Of a stretch of DNA of 7,387 nt, positions 1 to 7,013 are shown one piece after another. Both the position numbers and the translations under genes were made by a program. The DNA comes from Bacteroidota bacterium (GTDB taxonomy: Bacteria > Bacteroidota > Bacteroidia > Bacteroidales > Prolixibacteraceae): the NCBI GenBank assembly GCA_030632865.1, contig DAOVTY010000157.1, positions 1-7,387 of the forward strand. Direction: 5' to 3'. Each line of letters opens with the position of its first letter. Position 1 is the stretch's first letter. The notes under the pieces are model-generated. The model searched no databases, was not told where the DNA came from, and worked only from the letters and a program-made list of their open reading frames with translations.

Positions 1-747
1 ATATTTATTCAAACGGTGGTTGATTTTCCGTTGGCACTTTACGATTATTACAACGGAACAGACTATTTATATAATCCATTAAAAAAAATTGTTCTGGGTG
101 TTGGATCCGTTCTTTTCATACTTTACTACGGATATAAAAAATCTAAAGCACCATTATCTCATATATTTCCTTTAAAAATTTTCAACCCACTAATTTTAAT
201 TCCAATTACTACATTTTTATGGGCTGCACATAATTTATTAGAGATTGTTGGTGGATGGATGGATAAATTTATACCAGCGCCTGCATGGTTTTGGGAACTA
301 TTTGACAAAATTTTCGAAGGTGATTTTGGCTGGTGGGGAGCATTTATGAAAGTGGCTATTATAGCACCAATTATTGAAGAGCTTATTTTTAGAGGTTTAA
401 TTCTACAAGGATTTAGAAGAAACTACAATGGTTTTGTAGCTGTAGTAATGTCGGCACTACTATTTGCTTTGTTTCATTTAAATCCCTGGCAATTACCTGC
501 AACATTTGTTTTAGGGCTATTGCTTGGCTGGCTAGTAATACGAACCAACAGTATTTTACTCGCAATATTAGGCCATTCAATAAACAATGCGTTGGTTTTA
601 CTTACCATTACTTATTGGGAATCAATTCAGCTGCACGCAATGTATTTAATGGAAAAGAGTGATTTTTATTACACCAGTGCCTTAATTATATTAGGCTCGG
701 TAATTTTAATTTACTTACTAAGTATTAATTTTTGGAAGAAAAAATAA
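1..747 (+). CDS. CPBP family intramembrane glutamic endopeptidase (5' end cut by window)
   Basis: This is a polytopic membrane protein of the CPBP (CAAX protease and bacteriocin-processing, formerly Abi) family. These are intramembrane metalloproteases that cut or process membrane-embedded substrates. Counting residues from the GTG at 16, the three family motifs are present in order: EELIFRG (E121, E122, R126), the F150-to-H154 FxxxH motif followed by NPW, and H187 with N190/N191 in HSINNA. Hydrophobic segments lie near residues 25-40, 55-75, 110-130, 140-155, 160-176 and 220-237. The frame is open from base 1 (codons ATA TTT ATT CAA ACG before the GTG), with no stop and no recognisable start region. 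The true start is therefore probably upstream and the gene is listed as partial; a start at GTG 16 is possible but less likely. The DUF456 gene begins 1 nt after the stop. The substrate cannot be told from sequence. The family assignment is firm. Confidence 0.9.
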   Translation: MFIQTVVDFPLALYDYYNGTDYLYNPLKKIVLGVGSVLFILYYGYKKSKAPLSHIFPLKIFNPLILIPITTFLWAAHNLLEIVGGWMDKFIPAPAWFWELFDKIFEGDFGWWGAFMKVAIIAPIIEELIFRGLILQGFRRNYNGFVAVVMSALLFALFHLNPWQLPATFVLGLLLGWLVIRTNSILLAILGHSINNALVLLTITYWESIQLHAMYLMEKSDFYYTSALIILGSVILIYLLSINFWKKK

Positions 748-748
748 A

Positions 749-1231
749 ATGGATTATGTACTAATAGTTTTCGGAATAATTTTTATAATAATCGGAATAC
801 TCGGTTGTGTACTACCTGTAATTCCTGGACCACCACTAAGTTACATCGGGTTACTACTTTTACATTTTGCAGAACGATACTCTTTTTCGAGTAAATTTTT
901 AATTATTTGGTTATTAATTACTGCAGTAGTTTATGCTCTCGATTTTATTATTCCTGCCTGGGGCACAAAAAAATTTGGAGGTAGCAAACGTGGAGTTTGG
1001 GGAAGCATAATTGGACTTATAATTGGAATGTTTTTTTTTCCACCCATAGGAATTATTGTTGGCCCTTTTATTGGTGCTGTGGTTGGTGAATTAACTCTCG
1101 GTAAAGAATCGAGTGTTGCTTTAAAATCAGGGTTTGGTTCATTTCTTGGTTTTTTAACCGGTACACTTTTAAAACTTATTGCTTCGGGAATGATGACTTG
1201 GTATTTCTTTAAATTACTTATTGCCGGATAA
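749..1231 (+). CDS. DUF456 family membrane protein
   Basis: This is a 160-residue, very hydrophobic integral membrane protein matching the DUF456 family, whose function is unknown. The family signature is clear: an N-terminal membrane segment (about 3-20) running into LPVIPGPPLSYIG (22-34), a second segment (about 50-69), then the glycine-rich block KKFGGSKRGVWGS (74-86). Two closely spaced glycine-rich segments follow (about 86-112) and end in the conserved GAVVGE (109-114), with a last segment at about 128-157. The length is typical of the family. The ATG lies 1 nt after the stop of the preceding protease gene, so the two are almost certainly one transcript and may be translationally coupled; no Shine-Dalgarno is visible. 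A run of nine T (1031-1039) encodes three phenylalanines before PP. No catalytic residue can be pointed to, so no function is proposed. Confidence 0.9.
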   Translation: MDYVLIVFGIIFIIIGILGCVLPVIPGPPLSYIGLLLLHFAERYSFSSKFLIIWLLITAVVYALDFIIPAWGTKKFGGSKRGVWGSIIGLIIGMFFFPPIGIIVGPFIGAVVGELTLGKESSVALKSGFGSFLGFLTGTLLKLIASGMMTWYFFKLLIAG

Positions 1232-1303
1232 ACTTTTCTGCTGAACGTTTTTTAGTTCCTGAGAATTGAGAATACATCCCATTTTAAATAGTATTTTTAC
1301 AGC

Positions 1304-3694
1304 GTGATAAACAAAAAATCAAATAAAGTTACTCCAAAACGGAAGCCTGTAAAAAGGAAGAAAAGAAAATCTAAAAAGGCAAATAAAAAGTTTAATTTAT
1401 TAAAATTTGCAATAGAAACAGCAGCAGTTTTCTTTTTGTTAGGATCACTATTTTTCATACTTGTGTTTCTAGGTTTTTTAGGTCCAGTACCATCAAAACA
1501 ACAATTACATAAAATAAATAACCCAATTGCAACGGAGGTATTTTCTGCCGATGGCAAAATTTTAGGACGTTATTATGTTCAGAACCGAAGCAATGTTAAT
1601 TTTGATGAGATTTCGCCAAATGTAATTAATGCATTAATTGCGACTGAAGATACACGATTTTACGAACATCGCGGTATAGATGAAATTGCATTGTTAAGGG
1701 TTTTTGTAAAATCAATATTAATGCGCCATAAAAGTTCTGGCGGTGGGAGTACAATAAGTCAGCAAATAGCGAAAAACCTTTTTCCGCGCATCGATTACGG
1801 GCCTTTTTCAATGCCAGTTAATAAACTTCGCGAAGCAATAATTGCATATCGGTTAGAACACATTTACTCCAAACAGGAGATACTTTCTATGTATTTAAAT
1901 ACCGTTCCGTTTGCCGAAAATATATTTGGCATTGAAGTAGCAGCCGAGCGTTTCTTTTCAAAATCACCACTAAAACTTGAGATACACGAGGCTGCCATTC
2001 TTGTTGGAATGTTAAAAGCCAATAACTATTATAATCCTAGAACGCACCCTGAAAGAGCAAAAGAGAGGCGTAATGTAGTAATTGGTCAAATGGCTAAGTA
2101 CGAATATATTTCGGAACAAGAAGCTGACATTTTTAAAGCGAAACAGCTTGGAATAAAATATCGCATAATTTCTTACAATCAAGGCCCCGCCCCCTATTTC
2201 CTCGAAAAACTAAAACCACAGCTACTTGATTGGTGCGAGAATAATAGGAACGAAAACGATGACCCTTACAATTTATATACTGACGGATTAAAGATAAAAA
2301 CTACAATAGATTACAATTTGCAATATTACGCGCAGCAATCGGTAAAAGAGTATATGAAAAATCTTCAAAAGGTTTTCGACAATCATTGGAAATCGCGCGA
2401 CATGTTTAAAGAAAATCCTGGTATCGTTAAAAGTGCAATTCAAAGAAAAAATAGTAGTGGCATAAATTTCGAAGAGGAGTTAAAAAAATATGACTCTAAA
2501 AAACGAACTACACTTTTTACTTGGAACGGATTAAAAGATGTTAACATTTCTCGACTCGACTCGTTAAAGCATTATTTGAAATTGCTAAATGCTGGGTTTA
2601 TTGCAATAGATCCACAACAATCAACTTTAAAAGCTTGGGTTGGTGGAATAGATTTTCGTTTTTTTAAATACGACCATGTTACTGCGCGTAGGCAAACAGG
2701 TTCTGCTTTTAAGCCATTCGTTTATCTGGCGGCTTTAGAAAACGATATTGCACCTGATAAATACTTTGTAAATCAGTATAAAGTTTATGAAGATTATAAA
2801 AATTGGGCACCCCGTAATTCGCATGACGAATATGGTGGATATTATACAATGAAGGGCGCATTGGCAAAATCGTTAAATACAGTTTCGGTAGAAGTACTGC
2901 TTGAGACTGGAATAGATGAAACAATTGAGATTGCAGAGGCTTTGGGGATTTCTTCAGATTTACCCAATTATCCCTCACTTGCTTTGGGAGTTGCTTCTAT
3001 TTCGTTAAAAGAGATGATTGAAGCATTTGCAGGAATTGTAAACGATGGTAAACCTGTTGAAGCAAACTATCTGCTAGAAATTGCCGACCGCGATGGAAAT
3101 ATACTGGAGACTTTTGAATATGAGTTAAATAATAATCCGGTTGTATCTCCAGAAAAGTGTAGGGCAGTATTAAATATGATGGAAGCTGTAGTTGACGGAG
3201 GAACAGGACGAGGAATTAGATCTATTTATAAGATCAATAGCGATTTTGCAGGAAAAACTGGTACAACTCAGAATAATTCCGACGGTTGGTTTATAGGAAT
3301 TACACCCAATTTAGTAACCGGATGCTGGGTAGGTGCTAATGATCCACGCGTGCATTTCAGAACAACTACCTACGGACAAGGTGCATATATGGCACTTCCT
3401 ATTGTTGGTAAATTTTTCCATAAAACATACAGCGATCCAAAATTTACGTCACTAAAAAACAGCTCATTTAATCTGCCCAATCAAGAGTTACTGGCAATGT
3501 TAAACAAACCTCAATATAAAGAAATACTGGATATTGAGAAGAGAGAATTTGACCTTGCTTCAATCTTTAAAAGGAAGAATGATGATACAAAACTTCAGGA
3601 AAAAACTGAAGAACAGACCGAGCAGAAGAAGGAAAGACGCGTTTGGAATAAAATCAAAAATATATTTAAAAAGAAAGATGAAAAGTCTCAATAA
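1304..3694 (+). CDS. Bifunctional class A penicillin-binding protein (PBP1A type)
   Basis: This 796-residue peptidoglycan synthase polymerises lipid II into glycan strands and cross-links the stem peptides in the periplasm. It has a very basic cytoplasmic tail (about 4-33), one membrane anchor (about 35-60), and a GT51 glycosyltransferase domain (about 85-260). GT51 motifs are ATEDTRFYEHRG (catalytic E115), GGSTISQQIAKNLF (147-160), REAIIAYRLE (176-185) and EILSMYLN (192-199). The transpeptidase domain (about 425-705) has SAFK (S467, the acylated serine, and K470), SLN (523-525) and KTGT (651-654), so both activities look intact. A charged Lys/Glu tail (about 750-796) follows. The start is GTG: an in-frame TAG lies at 1289-1291 and the first internal Met is residue 140, inside GT51. 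It is 72 nt downstream of the DUF456 gene on the same strand, so co-transcription is possible. The stop is 8 nt from that of the convergent GH95 gene. Confidence 0.95.
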   Translation: MINKKSNKVTPKRKPVKRKKRKSKKANKKFNLLKFAIETAAVFFLLGSLFFILVFLGFLGPVPSKQQLHKINNPIATEVFSADGKILGRYYVQNRSNVNFDEISPNVINALIATEDTRFYEHRGIDEIALLRVFVKSILMRHKSSGGGSTISQQIAKNLFPRIDYGPFSMPVNKLREAIIAYRLEHIYSKQEILSMYLNTVPFAENIFGIEVAAERFFSKSPLKLEIHEAAILVGMLKANNYYNPRTHPERAKERRNVVIGQMAKYEYISEQEADIFKAKQLGIKYRIISYNQGPAPYFLEKLKPQLLDWCENNRNENDDPYNLYTDGLKIKTTIDYNLQYYAQQSVKEYMKNLQKVFDNHWKSRDMFKENPGIVKSAIQRKNSSGINFEEELKKYDSKKRTTLFTWNGLKDVNISRLDSLKHYLKLLNAGFIAIDPQQSTLKAWVGGIDFRFFKYDHVTARRQTGSAFKPFVYLAALENDIAPDKYFVNQYKVYEDYKNWAPRNSHDEYGGYYTMKGALAKSLNTVSVEVLLETGIDETIEIAEALGISSDLPNYPSLALGVASISLKEMIEAFAGIVNDGKPVEANYLLEIADRDGNILETFEYELNNNPVVSPEKCRAVLNMMEAVVDGGTGRGIRSIYKINSDFAGKTGTTQNNSDGWFIGITPNLVTGCWVGANDPRVHFRTTTYGQGAYMALPIVGKFFHKTYSDPKFTSLKNSSFNLPNQELLAMLNKPQYKEILDIEKREFDLASIFKRKNDDTKLQEKTEEQTEQKKERRVWNKIKNIFKKKDEKSQ

Positions 3695-3702
3695 ATATTT
3701 TT

Positions 3703-6180
3703 CTACAAAGCAAATTTATACGAATCACCTTTTTGTAAATCAAGAATAATATCAGTTTCTCCAAAACGCAAAATAGCTTTTTCTCCCAATAATGATTCTA
3801 TTGTTGCTGTAACCAATTTTCCTTTGTCCCACTTAATATCAACTTCGAAACCATTGGCAGCTCGCAAACCAGATATTTCGCCTTGTTGCCAGACTTTGGG
3901 TAAAGCAGGGAGCAATTCAATAACCGGAATCTCTTCACCATTAACATCTTTGGTTTCGTGACTTTGCAATAACATTTCAATAATTCCGGCACTTGCACCA
4001 TAATTCCCGTCGATATTAAAAGGAGGGCAAGATGCCAGCAAACTTGGTAACAGTCCTGCTTTTCGCCTTCCTCCCGGCACAAAAAGGTTGTTAATTATTT
4101 TATAAGCATGATCTCCATCTTTTAATCTTGCCCAGCAATGTGTTTTCCAGGCCATTGCCCAACCAGTTCCTTCATCACCACGAATTTCAAGCGTACGTTT
4201 TACCGCATCAAATAACTCTGGCGTTTTGTCTTTGGTAATTTCGTAGCCGGGTGAAAGAGCATACAAATGTGAAATGTGCCTGTGTTGTGAATCTACCTCC
4301 TTATATTCATTGTCCCACTCTAGCAACTGTCCCTTTGTTCCAATTTTGTACGGTTGAATATTTTGAATTTTAGAACTTAATATTTCTGCAAAATCATCAT
4401 CAACTCCCAATATTTTTGATGTAGCGATGCAATTAGTAAAAAGTTCTTTAATTATCATTATATCCATGGTTGCCCCTTCGCAGAAAGGAGTTCGGTAATC
4501 AGCACCTTCGGGGAAATAGCCATGTTCGGGCGATGAGCCAATTGGTGTTGTATAATAACCTTCGTCAGACATGATTAGCCAATCGTTTAAAAATTGGGCA
4601 GCACCTTTCATAACTGGCCAGTATTCTTTTAAAAATTCAATGTCTTTAGTATATCGATAATGTGTCCAAATTTGCTGACTCAACCAGCCGCCAGCCATTG
4701 GCCAAAACGAACACCAAGCATTATCAACAGGTTGTGCACTTCGCCATAATGTGGTGTTGTGGTGAGCAGTCCATCCATCGTAGCCAAAACTTTCTTTTGC
4801 ATGTTTCGCCCCATCAACTGACAATTCCTTTACAAATCTGTGTATAGGTTCGGCACACTCACTCAGGTTGGCTGCTTCGGTCATCCAATAATATATTTCA
4901 GTATTAATATTCATTGTATATGCACTTGCCCAGGGCGGAATTATTAAATCGTTCCACATTCCTTGCAAGTTAATTGGCTGACCGCCAGAACGTGAAGCTG
5001 CAATGGTTAAATACCTAGCATGTTGCATAAAAAGTGTAGCCAAAGATGGATCGCCTCCCTTACTGAAAAGTTCCAAACGCTTGTCGGTAGCCAATTTGCT
5101 TTGTTCTGTTATTTCGCCCAAACTAAAATAAACACGGTCGAATAATTCAGAATAATCTTGAAGATGGTCATTTTTCAGGGCTTCATAACTTTTTTCCAAA
5201 GCCTTTTCAAGATTGGCCGAGGCCACAATTGAAGGGTCAACTCCTTCTTTGCTCGGACTTTTATCGAAACCATTGTAACTAGTATCGCCTGAAAATATAA
5301 TTTTAGCAGTATTGGCATTAGTAATTACCAGTTTATTTCCTTCAACTTTTAGTGAACCACCTTTTAATTCCACACCAACACGCCCCTGATAAAAAGTACC
5401 TTTCCCATCTAATTTATCACCATACATTGTTGTTTCTGTATCTGGAATAGGTTGCCCATTTTTATCGAAAAGTTCAGGATACATCCATTCTTGTTTCCAA
5501 TTCTGTACATTCTGAATTGTTCTTCTAAGTGCCAAAGCCGGAGCCTGTCCATTCATTATTATCACATTATTTTCAACAGATGAATGCGAAGTTGGATGCG
5601 CTCCTTCAAGCTCAATTGTGCAAGATATTTTTCCATTTGCATTTGCCGTAAGATTTGTAACAATTACCTGGTCGGGAAAGCTGGCAAAAGTTTCGCGCTG
5701 AAAATTAACTTCATTTACTGTATAATGTGTGCGCATAATTGCTTCCGAAATATCCAGTTCCCTTTTATAATTTACAACATCTTTAGAATGATCAAACTGA
5801 ATAAATAGATTCCCAAAAGGTTGGTAACATGGTTGTGCCCGGCCTATCCATTCGTCTCCAACAATTTTATTTACTTCATTCAAATCACCATTTTTTATCA
5901 AATCTTTTACTTTATCAAGGCTTTTTGCAACATCAATATTTACATGACTTTGACCAGGTTCTCCAGAATAAAGTGTGTTCTCGTTTAACTGAAGTTGTTC
6001 AGTTTTTACTCCTCCATAAACCATTGCACCAAGAGTTCCGTTTCCTATTGGAAGGGCTTCATACCAATCTGTTGCCGGTTTGTCATACCACAATATTACA
6101 TCTTGTTCTATTTTTTCTTTTTTGCAAGCAAATAATAAAATTACTACAACAAAAAAAATTACGAAATTAGCATACTTCAT
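3703..6180 (-). CDS. Glycoside hydrolase family 95 lipoprotein, alpha-L-fucosidase type
   Basis: This 825-residue secreted lipoprotein belongs to GH95, inverting enzymes that mostly hydrolyse terminal alpha-1,2-L-fucose on glycans; a few act on alpha-L-galactose. The signal peptide ends in the lipobox LFAC with Cys19. The following KKEK resembles, without strictly matching, Bacteroidota surface-export signals. The N-terminal beta-sandwich starts at WYDKPATDWYEALPIGNG (31-48). The (alpha/alpha)6 catalytic domain carries PINLQGMWN (402-410), NIN (N424, N426), SSPEHG (E552, the expected general acid), HRHISHLYALSPG (633-645), the Trp-rich block at 671-690, and NIDGNYG (D724). N424/N426, E552 and D724 match by motif the Asn-Asn, Glu and Asp catalytic set described for bifidobacterial AfcA. 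Length and all blocks are complete. No SusC/SusD neighbours are seen. Fucosidase is the likely activity, but the substrate is inferred. A run of eight A (6151-6158, + strand) lies in the signal-peptide codons. Confidence 0.93.
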   Translation of the reverse strand: MKYANFVIFFVVVILLFACKKEKIEQDVILWYDKPATDWYEALPIGNGTLGAMVYGGVKTEQLQLNENTLYSGEPGQSHVNIDVAKSLDKVKDLIKNGDLNEVNKIVGDEWIGRAQPCYQPFGNLFIQFDHSKDVVNYKRELDISEAIMRTHYTVNEVNFQRETFASFPDQVIVTNLTANANGKISCTIELEGAHPTSHSSVENNVIIMNGQAPALALRRTIQNVQNWKQEWMYPELFDKNGQPIPDTETTMYGDKLDGKGTFYQGRVGVELKGGSLKVEGNKLVITNANTAKIIFSGDTSYNGFDKSPSKEGVDPSIVASANLEKALEKSYEALKNDHLQDYSELFDRVYFSLGEITEQSKLATDKRLELFSKGGDPSLATLFMQHARYLTIAASRSGGQPINLQGMWNDLIIPPWASAYTMNINTEIYYWMTEAANLSECAEPIHRFVKELSVDGAKHAKESFGYDGWTAHHNTTLWRSAQPVDNAWCSFWPMAGGWLSQQIWTHYRYTKDIEFLKEYWPVMKGAAQFLNDWLIMSDEGYYTTPIGSSPEHGYFPEGADYRTPFCEGATMDIMIIKELFTNCIATSKILGVDDDFAEILSSKIQNIQPYKIGTKGQLLEWDNEYKEVDSQHRHISHLYALSPGYEITKDKTPELFDAVKRTLEIRGDEGTGWAMAWKTHCWARLKDGDHAYKIINNLFVPGGRRKAGLLPSLLASCPPFNIDGNYGASAGIIEMLLQSHETKDVNGEEIPVIELLPALPKVWQQGEISGLRAANGFEVDIKWDKGKLVTATIESLLGEKAILRFGETDIILDLQKGDSYKFAL

Positions 6181-6328
6181 TTTTGTCTATATTTTTACGA
6201 TTCTTATGCTAACCTTTTATTTCAACATAAGCCAAAACTGATAATTAATAATACTGCAATTACGATAATTTTATTATACCAATTTGTAATACCATCTTTT
6301 AAATTCGAAGTTTAAGCCATTTTAAATG

Positions 6329-6402
6329 TCGAGGTAACCAGATTCGAACCGACGACCTCGTCGTACCAAACGACACATGGCTACCTAACTGCGATATACT
6401 CA
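6329..6402 (-). pseudogene. Degenerate tRNA-like sequence, anticodon UGG (proline type)
   Basis: Read on the - strand, the 74 nt follow the tRNA plan. There is a TGAGTA acceptor strand, TA (8-9), D arm TCGC-AGTTAGGTA-GCCA, anticodon arm TGTCG-TTTGGTA-CGACG, variable loop AGGTC, T arm GTCGG-TTCGAAT-CTGGT, 3' acceptor TACCTCG and discriminator A. The anticodon TGG occupies 6366-6368 and would read proline CCA. Invariant positions T8, A14, G15, G18G19, A21, C48 and the TTCGAAT loop are present. Defects are: the 5' acceptor strand lacks one base (C68 unpaired) and opens with U1-G72; D-stem pair 11-24 is C-C; one extra base sits between the D and anticodon stems; the T stem has three G-U pairs; and position 37 is U where proline tRNAs have G. 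CCA is not encoded. I call it a decaying tRNA-Pro copy. A functional non-standard tRNA is not excluded. Confidence 0.65.
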
Positions 6403-6501
6403 GAATAATAAGAATGCAAATTAATCATTTTTAGAAAAATAAAGGAATACTTTAAAATAGTTTTTTTTGCAATTTTCACCTTCATTACAAATATATAAAA
6501 C

Positions 6502-6542
6502 ATTAAACAATTCAATTTATATTAAACATTTGTTCGTTTAAT
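6502..6542. promoter_or_regulatory. Candidate operator: three ATTAAAC half-sites
   Basis: A perfect inverted repeat, ATTAAAC (6521-6527) and GTTTAAT (6536-6542) around an 8-nt spacer, ends one base before the -33 box of the promoter at 6544-6575. A third copy, in direct orientation, lies at 6502-6508, 19 nt upstream of the second. The position, centred about 50 nt upstream of the expected transcription start, suits a regulator acting on the NifX-like operon. The repeat is seen directly. Its role is inference, and AT-rich DNA yields such repeats by chance. No cognate regulator can be named. Confidence 0.35.
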
Positions 6543-6543
6543 T

Positions 6544-6575
6544 TTTGTTTTATTATTTTTTATTTCGTAACTTTG
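6544..6575 (+). promoter_or_regulatory. Bacteroidota-type promoter for the NifX-like operon
   Basis: TTTG at 6544-6547 and TAACTTTG at 6568-6575 match exactly the Bacteroidota primary sigma consensus (-33 TTTG, -7 TAnnTTTG) with a 20-nt spacer, inside the usual 19-21 range. Transcription would start near 6580-6583, giving a 5' leader of roughly 95-100 nt before the TTG start at 6680. No other site in the window fits both boxes this well. Confidence 0.7.
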
Positions 6576-6631
6576 CTGTTGATTATTAGAAATGTAAGTA
6601 TTGTATTATTTTGAAACTATTATTTTATTAA

Positions 6632-6676
6632 ATGCAAATTAGCTCAATACATTCATTCATCACATTAAAATTATAG
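6632..6676 (+). CDS. Possible 14-codon leader ORF upstream of the NifX-like gene
   Basis: An ATG inside the predicted leader opens a 14-codon frame, MQISSIHSFITLKL, ending in TAG at 6674-6676. It is in the same frame as the NifX-like gene, and its stop is separated from that gene's TTG start by a single ACA codon. It could be a translated leader that delivers ribosomes to a weak TTG start, or merely a chance ORF in AT-rich DNA. There is no Shine-Dalgarno, and codon statistics are meaningless at this length. It is listed because of its placement, not because of any recognised homology. Confidence 0.2.
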   Translation: MQISSIHSFITLKL

Positions 6677-6679
6677 ACA

Positions 6680-6997
6680 TTGAAATTTATTATTACATCA
6701 ACAGGAGATAATCTTCAATCGAAATTCGATTTAAGATTTGGAAGAGCCGGCTGGTTCTGCCTTTACGACAGCGAAGCAAAAACAGCAGAGTTTATTGAAA
6801 ACGACAACAAAGATGCAAAAGGAGGGGCTGGAACAAAAGCAGTTGAAAAAGTTGCCGAACTTGGAGCAACAAAAGTTATTTCAGGAGATTTTGGCCCCAA
6901 AGCAAAAACACTTCTTGAACGACTAAAAATACAGATGGTATTATTTAGCGAAAGTAAAAAATCTGTTCAAGATATTATTGACAAGGTAAAAAACTAA
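6680..6997 (+). CDS. NifX/NifB-type dinitrogenase Fe-Mo cofactor biosynthesis domain protein
   Basis: This 105-residue protein is a single copy of the Nitro_FeMo-Co domain, an RNase H-like fold found in NifX, NafY, VnfX and the NifB C-terminus, where it carries or binds Fe-S/FeMo-co precursors. The family features are the N-terminal strand MKFIITSTGDNL, RFGRAGWF (19-26), the glycine turn GGAGTKAVEKVAELGA (48-63), and SGDFGPKA (68-75) before a final helix. The His often found before the glycine turn is absent. The start is TTG: an in-frame TAG sits at 6674-6676, and TTG places MKF exactly where the family begins. DUF5320 follows after 16 nt. Stand-alone members like this are common in anaerobes without nitrogenase, so a nitrogen-fixation role should not be assumed. 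Metal or Fe-S cluster handling is the best inference. Confidence 0.9.
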   Translation: MKFIITSTGDNLQSKFDLRFGRAGWFCLYDSEAKTAEFIENDNKDAKGGAGTKAVEKVAELGATKVISGDFGPKAKTLLERLKIQMVLFSESKKSVQDIIDKVKN

Positions 6998-7013
6998 TTT
7001 AAAAGGAAAAGAG

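Larger units (their letters stand above)
6181..6679. other. Intergenic region between GH95 and NifX-like genes
   Basis: These 499 nt, very AT-rich, separate two divergently transcribed genes. They hold the degenerate tRNA (6329-6402), the ATTAAAC half-sites, the + strand promoter and a 14-codon leader ORF, each described separately. Between the tRNA-like sequence and the GH95 start (6181-6328) I see no gene and no convincing terminator. The nearest promoter candidate for GH95 is CAGTTTTG on the - strand (6233-6240) with TTG (6257-6259) 16 nt upstream. It has one mismatch to TAnnTTTG and short spacing, so it is weak. For the tRNA-like sequence, TTAATTTG on the - strand (6417-6424) is one mismatch from the -7 consensus, with no clear -33 box. 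A T8 run lies at 6461-6468 without a preceding stem. Confidence 0.6.

Noticed and set aside
1243..1258. GAAC/GTTC hairpin around a T-rich loop between the DUF456 and PBP genes
   Set aside because: Only 4 bp with an 8-nt loop, and the T run is in the loop instead of after the stem; not a credible terminator.
1297..1557. 86-residue open frame on the - strand over the PBP N-terminus
   Set aside because: It is antisense to the Lys-rich tail and membrane anchor of the PBP; its Phe/Leu-rich composition is simply the complement of Lys/Glu codons.
3534..3749. 71-residue + strand frame over the PBP C-terminus and GH95 end
   Set aside because: It is a shadow frame of the Lys/Glu-rich PBP tail running through two real genes, with no start signal of its own.
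5829..6170. 113-residue open frame on the + strand opposite the GH95 N-terminal codons
   Set aside because: It lies wholly inside the well-supported GH95 gene on the other strand, has a His/Leu/Gln-rich composition typical of antisense reading, and shows no recognisable domain.
6318..6328. CATTT-T-AAATG palindrome next to the tRNA-like 3' end, considered as an attachment or processing site
   Set aside because: It is short and AT-rich, no matching copy of the tRNA 3' end occurs elsewhere in the window, and there is no integrase gene.
6461..6468. T8 run as a terminator or phase-variable promoter spacer
   Set aside because: No stem precedes it, no + strand gene lies upstream, and it is 76 nt from the predicted -33 box.
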